From UBA1146 sp050256555 (GTDB lineage Bacteria > Planctomycetota > UBA8108 > UBA1146): a DNA stretch of 12,679 nt. The notes below the pieces were generated by a model. It searched no databases and had not been told where the DNA came from. It was given only the letters and a program-made list of their open reading frames with translations. A program made the translations under genes and the position numbers. The stretch covers positions 1 through 12,679 of the forward strand of contig JBBWWC010000285.1 of the NCBI GenBank assembly GCA_050256555.1, written 5' to 3'. The first letter of the stretch is position 1; every line of letters begins with the position of its first letter. Positions 1-7,175 of this stretch are shown piece after piece.

Positions 1-707
1 TGACGCTCCCATGCGAGAGGTAGCCCAATCAGTATCTGATGGGCGCGGCGTGCAAGAGTACGCAAATCCGCTTCTGGTGCCAGAGTCAGTCGATTCTTCG
101 TCAGGGTTTCGATGACAAAAGCATCGATCGGATCTCGCACCCGATCGTGCGTTGGTAGCTGCGGAACCTCCGGCTTCGAGAGTGGCTGAAAGCTCCAGTA
201 TTGTCTTGGGCCTTCAAAATCATATTGAGAGACGGATTCCATCTCGGGAACTGGTGAATCGTCCGGTTTTTCGCGGGGATCGGGAGCACCTTCACGGATC
301 CAGCGGACCAGCGATTGGACCTCCAGGGTTGAAAGATTCTCTCCCGGTGGCATCGAGAGCCCTGGTTCGGTTCCAGTCACCGCTCGTAGCAAAAGGCTGG
401 CTCCAGGATCCCCGGGAACCAGGGCGGGCCCACGCGTGCCCCCCTCCAGCACTCCCATTTTGTGGTCCAATCGCAGACCGCTCTCGATCTTCTCTGAACG
501 GCTGCTATGGCACGAATAACAGCGCTGCACCAGTAGCGGCCGGACTTCACGTTCGAAATGCTCCAGCGAGGCGGGCGTCAGCTCTTCTTCGGCGTCGGTG
601 GCCCCTAACGAGCCCACCAGCAATAAAGCTGCCAATAATGAGACGGGTACGGCCCCGGACCATTTACAGAAGATAGATTTTCGTGATCTGGAAAGCCAAC
701 GTGGCAT
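1..707 (-). CDS. PSCyt1/DUF1549 secreted protein, 3' end cut by window edge
   Basis: About 235 residues are visible and the rest lies beyond the left edge. The start is the ATG at 707, preceded by a GGGAGGG ribosome site about 9 nt upstream; other frames are stopped. Residues 1-40 form a signal peptide: a basic start (MPRWLSRSRK), a hydrophobic stretch (VSLLAALLLVGSLG) and a small-residue cleavage area. Residues about 48-135 match the planctomycete cytochrome C domain: a haem c site CYSCH, then the LRLD, GGTRGPALVPGDP, MPPGE and VRWIREGAPDPR motifs. After a WSFQPL motif the DUF1549 domain begins (DPIDAFV...LAPEADLRTLARRA). These proteins are exported, their biochemical role is poorly known, and they often pair with DUF1501 sulfatase-like proteins. 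The segment where the family usually reads FDLTGLPPTP is divergent here (HQILIGLPLAWER), just at the edge. Family assignment is strong; substrate unknown. Confidence 0.85.
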   Translation of the reverse strand, partial: MPRWLSRSRKSIFCKWSGAVPVSLLAALLLVGSLGATDAEEELTPASLEHFEREVRPLLVQRCYSCHSSRSEKIESGLRLDHKMGVLEGGTRGPALVPGDPGASLLLRAVTGTEPGLSMPPGENLSTLEVQSLVRWIREGAPDPREKPDDSPVPEMESVSQYDFEGPRQYWSFQPLSKPEVPQLPTHDRVRDPIDAFVIETLTKNRLTLAPEADLRTLARRAHQILIGLPLAWER

Positions 708-940
708 CCGGCGATCCCTCCCCGTTCATGTCGCTCGATTCAGACTCCATCCTAGCCGTTTCAGGCTCTCGGAACTACCAAGGGAGCAACTGTTGCAGAG
801 CCCCGTGGAACAGGCACAATCTAGTGCCAGCAAGCTGCTAAAGTGGCGCAAACGCACCACAGCAGCGGGCATCGGTTGATCGTGGTCGCAGGGGTGCACG
901 AAACCCTACAAGAGTCCACAGCAATCCACAGGAGTCAGCC
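708..940. other. Divergent intergenic region between PSCyt1/DUF1549 and lipoprotein genes
   Basis: 233 nt that must hold both promoters. It contains only weak candidates (for example TTGCAG 793-798 with CACAAT 815-820 rightward), a 5-bp hairpin GGCAC/GTGCC at 813-828, and a direct repeat TCCACAG at 915-921 and 925-931 just before the ribosome site of the lipoprotein gene. Nothing decisive. Confidence 0.4.
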
Positions 941-1810
941 ATGGGAATCACTTTTGGTTGTTTTAGATCGATTCTGAAAACCGAGCAAAATTCTCGGGCA
1001 ACTCGCTGGCTAACCACCGGATTTCCAATATCGCTGTTGACCATTTCGCTCTGCTTGGCGGGTTGCTCCATCTCCTCAGATGTTCAGCAGCAATTGAACA
1101 CCAAGGTATCGTTGGCCGGCTCCAGAGCATCTGTCGATGGCTCCGTCACCACCTCCGCCGCAGGGCTCGCCTCGAAAATGGATTTCGATCAGTTCGGAGC
1201 ATCGGATTCGAACTTGACCCTCGGAGCCAGAGTGCAGCTCGACCACGGTCCCTTGAGATTCATCATCGACCGTGTTGAATCATCCAACTCCGGCACTGAT
1301 TTCTACGATGGCTTTTTCGGAGGAGCCAATCTTCCACCGGACCAGTATCGCCTGGAAACAGAACTGGCCTCGACTCGGCTACTGATGGCATTTCCCTTAC
1401 TGAGCCCTTCACCGGAAAAATCACTGCCGCTAGATCTTCGACTCCTTGCCGGATTTAATTTGGCCGAAATCAGAGTAGCCCTTCAATCCATCGCTACCCC
1501 TACCACCTTCTCCGAGCTCGATGAACTGGCTCCCATTCCCGTCATCGGCTTCGAATCCAATCTCTCTATTGCTACGGCATGGAATCTTGAAGGAACATTT
1601 ACAATATTACCCCTCTCTGAAATCACCGAATACGACGCACAATGTGTCGACAATTCGCTTCGACTCCTCTGGAGTCCTTCTTCACAATGGGAAGCCTTCA
1701 TCGGAGCGAGAAATCACTCGCTGGAACTGGACGGTCTGCAGGCAGGAAATCCAACTGAAATTGATCTTCAGCTAAAACTGATAGAAATCGGCATTTCCCA
1801 CAGATTCTGA
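941..1810 (+). CDS. Lipobox-bearing, beta-rich envelope protein of unknown function
   Basis: 289 residues. The ATG at 941 is fixed by AGGAG at 930-934 with a 6-nt spacer. The N-terminus is a long basic leader (R9, K13, R19, R22), a hydrophobic stretch and a lipobox LAGC with Cys42, so it looks like a signal-peptidase II lipoprotein. The mature part is rich in alternating hydrophobic/polar segments (LTLGARVQLDHG, LDLRLLAGFNLAEIRVALQS, LQLKLIEIGISHRF) and ends in Phe, features seen in outer-membrane beta-barrels. Lipid anchor plus barrel-like pattern is an uncommon pairing, so either reading could be wrong. I do not recognise a named family. It lies 83 nt upstream of a response-regulator/kinase pair on the same strand, so co-transcription or use as a regulatory target is possible (inference). 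Confidence is high for the gene, low for function. Confidence 0.8.
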   Translation: MGITFGCFRSILKTEQNSRATRWLTTGFPISLLTISLCLAGCSISSDVQQQLNTKVSLAGSRASVDGSVTTSAAGLASKMDFDQFGASDSNLTLGARVQLDHGPLRFIIDRVESSNSGTDFYDGFFGGANLPPDQYRLETELASTRLLMAFPLLSPSPEKSLPLDLRLLAGFNLAEIRVALQSIATPTTFSELDELAPIPVIGFESNLSIATAWNLEGTFTILPLSEITEYDAQCVDNSLRLLWSPSSQWEAFIGARNHSLELDGLQAGNPTEIDLQLKLIEIGISHRF

Positions 1811-1893
1811 TGCATGAATCAACGACTGTTGAATACGAATTAAAATATTCCAAATGATGTGAGCCCCTTAACAGAGCTCGCCAGGAGCAGAGC

Positions 1894-2589
1894 ATGGTCA
1901 GCAAAAAGACAACGGTACTGATCGTCGAGGACGAAAAAGATATCTGCGATGTGATTGAATACAATCTCAACCGTGAAGGCTACCTGACCCAATCTTTTGA
2001 CCATGGCGAAGCTGGCCTCGAGGCGATCCGCACAGAAACACCAGGCCTTGTCCTGCTCGACCTGATGCTGCCAGGGATCGACGGCCTGGAAATCTGCCGG
2101 AAACTGAAGGAAGATCGACTCACTCGAGACATCCCTATCATCATGATCACTGCAAAAACCGAGGAGAGTGATGTGATACTGGGGCTTGGTGTCGGAGCCG
2201 ATGACTATGTCGAAAAACCTTTCAGCCCGAAAGAAGTGATCGCCAGGGTCAAATCCGTCCTACGAAGAGCACCGCTCAAAGAACTCGTTGAAGAAAAATC
2301 CAGGATCACCAAAGACGCCTTCGTGATCGACACCTCGAGTCATGAGGTAACCGTTGACGGCGTATTGAAAACTTTTACAGCAACAGAATTCCGGCTTTTA
2401 CACTTCTTCGCATCTCACCCAGGACGGGTATTCAGTAGAGATCATCTTCTGAGTCGCGTCATCAGCGATGACGCTGTGATCATCCATCGAAATATTGATG
2501 TCCACGTTCGTTCCATTCGCAAAAAGCTCGGGGAATCGCGGGACCTGATCGAAACGGTGCGTGGTGTCGGCTACAAGTTCAAAAACTAA
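1894..2589 (+). CDS. OmpR/PhoB-family response regulator (PhoB/PhoP-like)
   Basis: 231 residues, normal length for the family. The start ATG has AGGAG at 1883-1887 with a 6-nt spacer. The receiver domain (about 6-122) has the acidic pair E12/D13, phospho-acceptor D56 in LLDLMLPG, switch residues T86 and Y105, and K108 in EKPF. The C-terminal winged helix (about 132-230) has the classic FTATEFRLLHFFASHPGRVFSR, DVHVRSIRKKLG and IETVRGVGYKF signatures. It is therefore a complete DNA-binding regulator activated by phosphorylation. The partner kinase follows immediately and overlaps by 29 nt. The architecture of the pair is that of PhoB/PhoR (phosphate starvation), but no pst, phoU or Pho box is visible, so the phosphate role is inference. 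The 83-nt upstream gap is AT-rich with only a weak promoter candidate (TTGAAT 1829, AATGAT 1853, 18-nt spacer). Confidence 0.95.
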   Translation: MVSKKTTVLIVEDEKDICDVIEYNLNREGYLTQSFDHGEAGLEAIRTETPGLVLLDLMLPGIDGLEICRKLKEDRLTRDIPIIMITAKTEESDVILGLGVGADDYVEKPFSPKEVIARVKSVLRRAPLKELVEEKSRITKDAFVIDTSSHEVTVDGVLKTFTATEFRLLHFFASHPGRVFSRDHLLSRVISDDAVIIHRNIDVHVRSIRKKLGESRDLIETVRGVGYKFKN

Positions 2590-4405
2590 GAAGTCATTCC
2601 GCTTCATCTTCCGACTCTATGCAACATACGCCATACTCATTCTCGTTGCGGGTTCAGCTTTCAGCTATCTCTTCTATCAACAATTCATCGAAGACACCTA
2701 TTCTGATTTCAAAGACCAGATGCGATCCATCGCCATCTCTGTGGGTGAGCTGATTCTCATCAAACCAGAATCTTCCTTCGATCAAACCCTTCAAAAAAGT
2801 GTGGGGTCTCTCGATCATGACATCCAGATCCGACTATTCTCGGCAACAAGCGGCGACCTCATCGCAAGCTCCAATCTGAATCCTGATCTCCAGTTGAGCA
2901 TCGATACCGAAGAGCTCGCTCAGGTACTGGGGAAAGGCCAACACCATAGAGGTTTTGAGATAGCGTCTTTTCCTGAAAAACCTCTGAGCTACTCCCGGCT
3001 CATCAATAAAAGTACTGGAGATCCTTTATTGGTTATCCAGATCAACCAATCGGCCACAGAAATCGGCCACAGAGCTTCGGATCTCAGGCGAAGCCTCTTC
3101 CTCTCCCTGCTCACTGCAATGATGACAGCTTCAGTTCTAGGATTTTTTCTCGACCGGCTCGTTTTCGGTCAGTTAAGAACATTGACCAATGTTGCAAAGG
3201 CCTACTCTACAGGCGATTTCACTAAAAAATCTCCATTACTACTCGACCCAAATATCAACAAATTAGGACATGCTCTCAATGCACTAGCAGACATGTTGCA
3301 GCAGCAGATCGATTCAGTACGACAAGAACACAATCGCCTCCGGGTGATTCTCGGCGGAATGAAAGATGGAATCATCGCCATCGATAACGAAGAGAAGATT
3401 GTCCTCGTAAACCCAGTGGCAGCCCGCTTGCTCGACATTGAACAACGAACCAGCAGAAATCGAAAGATTATCGAGGTCACGCACAATCGCACAGTCCACG
3501 ATTTACTGATCCAGACCCTGCGAACACAAAAACCAGCAGAAACAAAACTCCAGATCATCGCCCCCATCGGCGAAAGATCCATCATTGCCTACACAAGCCC
3601 GCTAATGGATGCGGCGCAAAAAACCAGCGGGGCTCTCGTTGTTTTTCACGATGTCACAGAAATCGAGCGGCTAGAAATCGTGCGACAAGATTTCGTCGCA
3701 AATGTCTCGCATGAACTAAAAACACCGATCACTGCCATACGTGGGTTTGCCGAAACACTCGAAGATGATCCAGCGACGCCCGAAAAAACCAGGCGTCGTT
3801 TCATTTCCAAGATCACGAAACAATCACATCGACTCTCTCTACTCGTCTCTGACCTCCTGGTCCTGGCCCGACTGGAAGAGGTTACCGCACCATCTAAATA
3901 CGTTCCGTTAGACCTCCGGGGCATCATCCAGGAGCGCATCAGATCTTTCTCTCATCTTGAATCGCCTCATATTCAGACCAGGATAATTTCGGATGTTGGT
4001 TCGACACCACTGATGGTATTGGGGGAAGAAGAAGAACTTCGCCAGGTGGTTGGAAATCTCATCGACAACGCACTCAAATATACCGAATCCGATGGAGAGA
4101 TTCATGTCACTGCAAAGGTTCACGAAAATACAGCCCTGATCGAAGTGGTCGATTCTGGACTCGGCATCGGAACAGAACATCTCGAAAGGATCTTTGAACG
4201 ATTCTATCGAGTCGATAAAGCACGCTCACGAGAAGTGGGAGGAACCGGTCTTGGCCTCGCCATCGTCAAGCATATCTGCCAGAACCATGGAGGAGACGTC
4301 ACCGTCGAGAGCACAGAAGGGATCGGTAGTAAGTTCCAGATCCAGCTCCCTCTCCTCTGTAGTGAAATAAATTCTGAAGTCTCTGAATCCTTGAGCCGAT
4401 CATAA
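2561..4405 (+). CDS. PhoR-like sensor histidine kinase (TM-sensor-TM-HAMP-PAS-HisKA-HATPase)
   Basis: 614 residues. The start is GTG 2561 (or the adjacent GTG 2564): an in-frame TGA at 2546 and the first membrane helix leave no other usual start. No Shine-Dalgarno is evident, so translation is probably coupled to the regulator, which it overlaps by 29 nt. Order: TM1 about 17-38, an extracytoplasmic sensor segment of about 135 residues, TM2 about 177-197, HAMP about 198-252, PAS about 258-365, a dimerisation/phospho-acceptor domain with H384 in NVSHELKTPITAIRGF, then the ATPase domain with N503 (N box), D531 (DSGLGIG), an F box (IFERFYRVD) and GTGLGLAIVKH. All catalytic residues are present. 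The inner-membrane kinase should phosphorylate D56 of the upstream regulator. The large external domain resembles Gram-positive PhoR architecture more than E. coli PhoR, so direct ligand sensing is possible. Its stop overlaps the convergent oxidase gene. Confidence 0.95.
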   Translation: MVSATSSKTKKSFRFIFRLYATYAILILVAGSAFSYLFYQQFIEDTYSDFKDQMRSIAISVGELILIKPESSFDQTLQKSVGSLDHDIQIRLFSATSGDLIASSNLNPDLQLSIDTEELAQVLGKGQHHRGFEIASFPEKPLSYSRLINKSTGDPLLVIQINQSATEIGHRASDLRRSLFLSLLTAMMTASVLGFFLDRLVFGQLRTLTNVAKAYSTGDFTKKSPLLLDPNINKLGHALNALADMLQQQIDSVRQEHNRLRVILGGMKDGIIAIDNEEKIVLVNPVAARLLDIEQRTSRNRKIIEVTHNRTVHDLLIQTLRTQKPAETKLQIIAPIGERSIIAYTSPLMDAAQKTSGALVVFHDVTEIERLEIVRQDFVANVSHELKTPITAIRGFAETLEDDPATPEKTRRRFISKITKQSHRLSLLVSDLLVLARLEEVTAPSKYVPLDLRGIIQERIRSFSHLESPHIQTRIISDVGSTPLMVLGEEEELRQVVGNLIDNALKYTESDGEIHVTAKVHENTALIEVVDSGLGIGTEHLERIFERFYRVDKARSREVGGTGLGLAIVKHICQNHGGDVTVESTEGIGSKFQIQLPLLCSEINSEVSESLSRS

Positions 4406-5746
4406 ACCCAATCGGCGCGACAACTCCGATGCTACTTTCTGGCCAGGATCTACCTGTTGCCTCAGCTCCAGGAAACGTGGCAAATCGGGATACATCCGGG
4501 ACAACAGCTCCGGTGTAAGAGTCGAATCCTTGGCCAGGTAAACGCGCCCTCCAAGATCGGCGACTTCTTCATTGAGACGTTTCATCAACACCTTTGATTT
4601 TTCGTCGGCTCTTAAATCCATGGTCAAAGTCCAACCCTCATCGGGAAAAGACAACCAACCCCCACCACGTCGAAAGCACTTCAAGACCACCAATGGTGGC
4701 GCAAGCGTTCCGGAGCTTGCGGAAGTGATCAGTTGATCGATTGCCTGAATGCCGGCGCTGTAAGGAATCAAGGATTGGTGCTGGTGAAACCCATCTGCGC
4801 CGTAGATTCGTTTCCAGTGAGGAAACCTCTCCAGGGGGAAGAGTAGTTGTTCCAGTTTCCAGGACTGCGTGTCACCGGTTGCTGTTGTAAAACGATAGCG
4901 GAGCTGGTTATGCCACCGAAGCACTTGCGGCCTCAGCAAGCCACTCAATCCACGCGGGAATGAAATCCCACTGGAGAGATTCCACGAATGTCGCTGTGGT
5001 GCTGGGCCAATCACCGGATTCCCACCCACCACGATTCCACGGCCGAAAGATTTTCCACTGACCGTCGGATCGATCCAGGCGGCAACGTGTTCGTGGCTGT
5101 CCCCCAGCGTACGAAGCTGATCTATGGAGGATTGGAGATCACGAGTCTTCTTCACCACAACGTCTGCCCGGGGAGCAGTCAGTGGTATCACTTCCAGTTG
5201 CGCCTCAAGAATCATACCGGTCAGCCCCATCCCCCCGATGGTCGCCGCAAACAGATCGGCATTCTGATCCCGATCGCATTCGATGATTTCTCCTGTTGGC
5301 AACAGAAGTAAAAGCGAATGAGTCACGTCCCGAAAAGAACCCCGGAGTCTGTGATTCTTGCCGTGGGCATCTGCGGCGAGAACTCCTCCCACCGTCGCAT
5401 CAAGAACGCCAGGAACCACCGGCAAGGTGAGCCCTTCACGTGCCAGTGCTGAAAGTAAGCCACGTAACGTTTGCGCCGAGGACACAACGATGGAATGGGA
5501 ATCACCAGAGTAAGAATCAGAACCTGGCGGAAGATCGAGAAGCAGCAGGCGACCTTCATCGAGAATCGCAGCGTCGCCATAAGAGCAACCAGCCCCTCGC
5601 GGCAACCATGGGTATGCTTCCCCGGATCGCTTTTGTGCTTCGTTGAAATCAGCGCAACGAATCAGCCGCGAACGGGCCTGACAAGTACCGGCCCAGCCGG
5701 TGATGGAACTCCATGGCAGGATCGGTTCCTCTTCACTGGCTGCCAG
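4400..5746 (-). CDS. dprE1: DprE1-like FAD-linked oxidase, probable CTG start
   Basis: 448 residues from the CTG at 5746. Family: VAO/PCMH-type FAD oxidases such as DprE1 (decaprenylphosphoryl-ribose 2'-oxidase) and aldonolactone oxidases. From memory it follows mycobacterial DprE1 throughout: ITGW near residue 15, PRGAGCSYGD (FAD site), VPGVLDATVGG, DAHGKNH with H128 (DprE1 H132), GGMGLTGMI, FPLERFPHWKRIYGADGFHQ, YLAKDS with K406 (DprE1 K418) and the C-terminal MYPDL...VDP...SRRL. The Cys387 position that benzothiazinones attack in Mycobacterium appears to be Thr. No ATG, GTG or TTG lies in frame between the TGA at 5798-5800 and a TTG at 5605, and starting at 5605 would delete the conserved ITGW segment. 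The CTG follows GGAGGAGGAGG (5762-5752) by 5 nt. mqnD is 51 nt upstream, so an operon is likely. The reductase partner DprE2 is not in the window, so the actual substrate is open. Confidence 0.85.
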   Translation of the reverse strand: MAASEEEPILPWSSITGWAGTCQARSRLIRCADFNEAQKRSGEAYPWLPRGAGCSYGDAAILDEGRLLLLDLPPGSDSYSGDSHSIVVSSAQTLRGLLSALAREGLTLPVVPGVLDATVGGVLAADAHGKNHRLRGSFRDVTHSLLLLLPTGEIIECDRDQNADLFAATIGGMGLTGMILEAQLEVIPLTAPRADVVVKKTRDLQSSIDQLRTLGDSHEHVAAWIDPTVSGKSFGRGIVVGGNPVIGPAPQRHSWNLSSGISFPRGLSGLLRPQVLRWHNQLRYRFTTATGDTQSWKLEQLLFPLERFPHWKRIYGADGFHQHQSLIPYSAGIQAIDQLITSASSGTLAPPLVVLKCFRRGGGWLSFPDEGWTLTMDLRADEKSKVLMKRLNEEVADLGGRVYLAKDSTLTPELLSRMYPDLPRFLELRQQVDPGQKVASELSRRLGL

Positions 5747-5751
5747 ATTGG

Positions 5752-5762
5752 CCTCCTCCTCC
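5752..5762 (-). promoter_or_regulatory. Strong Shine-Dalgarno deciding a CTG start
   Basis: The minus strand reads GGAGGAGGAGG, then CCAAT, then CTG (5746-5744). It contains overlapping copies of the AGGAGG core at 5 to 8 nt from the CTG. It is the strongest ribosome-binding sequence I found in the window and lies exactly where a DprE1-length protein should begin. Confidence 0.7.
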
Positions 5763-5797
5763 AGATCACCAGGAACGAATCGGCGAACCGCAATCGA

Positions 5798-6628
5798 TCA
5801 AACGATAAACTCCGGCTCGGAGACCTCCGGAACAGTACCGGTACCGGCACCCAGCCGAAGAAAACGACAGACCGCCTCGCGACCGTCATCGCCGTAATCC
5901 AGGGTTCGTTGATTGACATACATCCCAACAAAGCGATCGGTCTGCTCGCGAGTCAAACCACGATTGTATTGCTCTGCATAGCGAAGCGCTTCCTCACGAT
6001 GCTCCAGCGCATAGGCGATACTCTCGCGTAAAATCCTGGAAATCTCACGTATATGTTTCTCACCAAGATCACGACGAATCGCATTACCACCCAAGGGAAG
6101 GGGCAAGCCATCTTGAGTCTTGGCCCACCATTCACCGAGATCAACCACCGGATGGTACCCCTCATCTGAATAGGTCACTTGTCCTTCATGGATGATGACA
6201 CCCGCCTCAAACTCACCCGAGTCGATGCGTTGCATGATTTCATCGAAGGGAACCACTTCAGTCTTGGCCTCAGGCATCCACAATTTGAGCGCTAACGCTG
6301 CACTGGTCCATTCACCAGGAACAGCGATGGTGCAAGATTCGAGGCTCTCTCTGCTTCTCGGTTCCTTGGTAATGAGGACCGGGCCATAGCCTTCCCCCAT
6401 ACTCGCACCGTGATTGAGCAACGAGTATTGCTCAGAAAGATGAGCATAGGCATGAATGGAGATTGCGGTCACTTCATGGCGGCCTTCAACAGCATGACGA
6501 TTGAGGGTCTCAATATCTGCCATCATGTGATCAAACTCATAATCTCCGGTGTCTACTTTTCCTTCACCGATCGCAAAATGCATAAATGCATCATCGGAAT
6601 CGGGGCTATGTGCAATGACGACCTTCAA
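5798..6628 (-). CDS. mqnD: MqnD, 1,4-dihydroxy-6-naphthoate synthase
   Basis: 276 residues from TTG 6628. MqnD cleaves cyclic dehypoxanthine futalosine to 1,4-dihydroxy-6-naphthoate in the futalosine route to menaquinone, in the cytoplasm; the fold is that of periplasmic binding proteins. Visible family signatures: HSPDSDDAF near the start, DIETLNRHAVEG, the GASMGEGYGP loop, GVIIHEGQVTY, VVDLGEWW, GLPLPLGGNAIRRDLGE and SIAYALEHREEAL, all close to Thermus MqnD as I recall it. The TTG is preferred because AAAGGAG stands 5 nt upstream and gives the usual MKVVIAHSPD beginning. ATG 6646 and GTG 6664 are longer in-frame alternatives without a clear ribosome site. It is transcribed away from the ferredoxin gene and is followed after 51 nt by the DprE1-like oxidase, whose frame continues that of mqnD beyond its TGA. 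No other mqn gene is present here. Confidence 0.92.
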   Translation of the reverse strand: MKVVIAHSPDSDDAFMHFAIGEGKVDTGDYEFDHMMADIETLNRHAVEGRHEVTAISIHAYAHLSEQYSLLNHGASMGEGYGPVLITKEPRSRESLESCTIAVPGEWTSAALALKLWMPEAKTEVVPFDEIMQRIDSGEFEAGVIIHEGQVTYSDEGYHPVVDLGEWWAKTQDGLPLPLGGNAIRRDLGEKHIREISRILRESIAYALEHREEALRYAEQYNRGLTREQTDRFVGMYVNQRTLDYGDDGREAVCRFLRLGAGTGTVPEVSEPEFIV

Positions 6629-6711
6629 AGAGGCTCCTTTCGCCATTTTTTCGGACAGATTCACCGACCAGTCCAGCTACAGCGGATCCAACACAAAAAC
6701 TGCAAAAGATG

Positions 6712-6740
6712 ACTTTAGAGGCTGAGAATAGCCGCTTCAA
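6712..6740 (-). promoter_or_regulatory. Candidate sigma-70-type promoter for mqnD-dprE1
   Basis: On the minus strand TTGAAG (6740-6735) and TAAAGT (6717-6712) are separated by exactly 17 nt. Each hexamer matches 4 of 6 consensus bases. The implied transcription start is near 6705, giving a leader of about 75 nt to the TTG start of mqnD. Based on pattern only. Confidence 0.4.
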
Positions 6741-6778
6741 GGGCTTGCAGCTACCAGACCTGCGGTCACAAGTCGTTT

Positions 6779-6800
6779 CCGGTTTACTTGCGGTAACCGG
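6779..6800. promoter_or_regulatory. Imperfect palindrome over the ferredoxin -35 box (candidate operator)
   Basis: CCGGT and ACCGG form the outer arms and TAC/GTA the inner arms, with one unpaired T and the loop TTGCG. It lies in the divergent mqnD/ferredoxin region, and the rightward -35 hexamer sits within it, which is a classic repressor position. It could instead be a DNA or RNA hairpin of no function. Confidence 0.35.
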
Positions 6801-6816
6801 GACTAAAATCTATCAT
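6788..6816 (+). promoter_or_regulatory. Candidate promoter for the ferredoxin gene
   Basis: TTGCGG (6788-6793) and TATCAT (6811-6816, 5 of 6 consensus bases) are separated by exactly 17 nt. Transcription would start near 6823, about 75 nt before the ferredoxin ATG. Confidence 0.45.
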
Positions 6817-6896
6817 CAGTGGGCGTATTGGGCTCTAGGCCAGAACTGAACTTTGTTCCTGGGGCTACTGAAGATGACAAAACGGGAGAATAAGCC

Positions 6897-7130
6897 ATGG
6901 CAGATCCAGCAAACAAAGTCGAGAGCAATGTCACCGGCAAGTGGTTCGTTGACGAAGAATGTATCGATTGCGACCTTTGCCGAACCACCGCTCCAGACAA
7001 CTTCCGCGCCAATGAAGACGAGGGGTATTCCTACGTCTTCAAACAGCCGGGATCTCCAGAAGAAGCAGAACTCTGCGAGCAGGCCAAGGAAGAATGTCCG
7101 GTCGAAGCGATCGGCGAAGACGGCGACTGA
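6897..7130 (+). CDS. Small single-cluster [4Fe-4S] ferredoxin
   Basis: 77 residues. ATG 6897 has GGGAG about 8 nt upstream. The cluster site is C22-x2-C25-x2-C28 (CIDCDLC) and C67 in CPVEAI, the four-ligand pattern of one [4Fe-4S] cluster. The extra C60, seven residues before C67, could form a disulfide or be free; many relatives have Ala there. The protein is strongly acidic, as expected for a soluble electron carrier. It is monocistronic here, divergent from mqnD and convergent with the phosphatase gene. Its redox partner cannot be told from the window; a link with radical SAM or quinone enzymes nearby is only inference. Confidence 0.93.
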   Translation: MADPANKVESNVTGKWFVDEECIDCDLCRTTAPDNFRANEDEGYSYVFKQPGSPEEAELCEQAKEECPVEAIGEDGD

Positions 7131-7138
7131 TCGCTCAA

Positions 7139-7157
7139 CGTCCAGCCGAGCTGAACG
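7139..7157. other. Hairpin between convergent genes
   Basis: CGTCCAGC, a 3-nt loop CGA, and GCTGAACG form an 8-bp stem with one mismatch, in the 45-nt gap between the ends of the ferredoxin and phosphatase genes. No T-run follows on either strand, so it is not a standard intrinsic terminator, though it may mark transcript 3' ends. Confidence 0.25.
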
Positions 7158-7175
7158 CCAAACAATTCAATCAAC

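Noticed and set aside
152..676. 174-codon open frame on the plus strand
   Set aside because: It is antisense to the clear CxxCH/DUF1549 protein, has no ribosome site and resembles no family.
813..828. GGCAC/GTGCC hairpin
   Set aside because: Only 5 bp with no T-run; not convincing as a terminator or operator.
5662..5931. Minus-strand ATG frame that might supply an ATG start for the oxidase
   Set aside because: It is in a different frame and ends before the conserved FAD motif, so it cannot encode the oxidase N-terminus without a frameshift.
5471..6031. 186-codon plus-strand open frame across the mqnD/oxidase junction
   Set aside because: Antisense to two well-supported enzymes; no ribosome site or domain.
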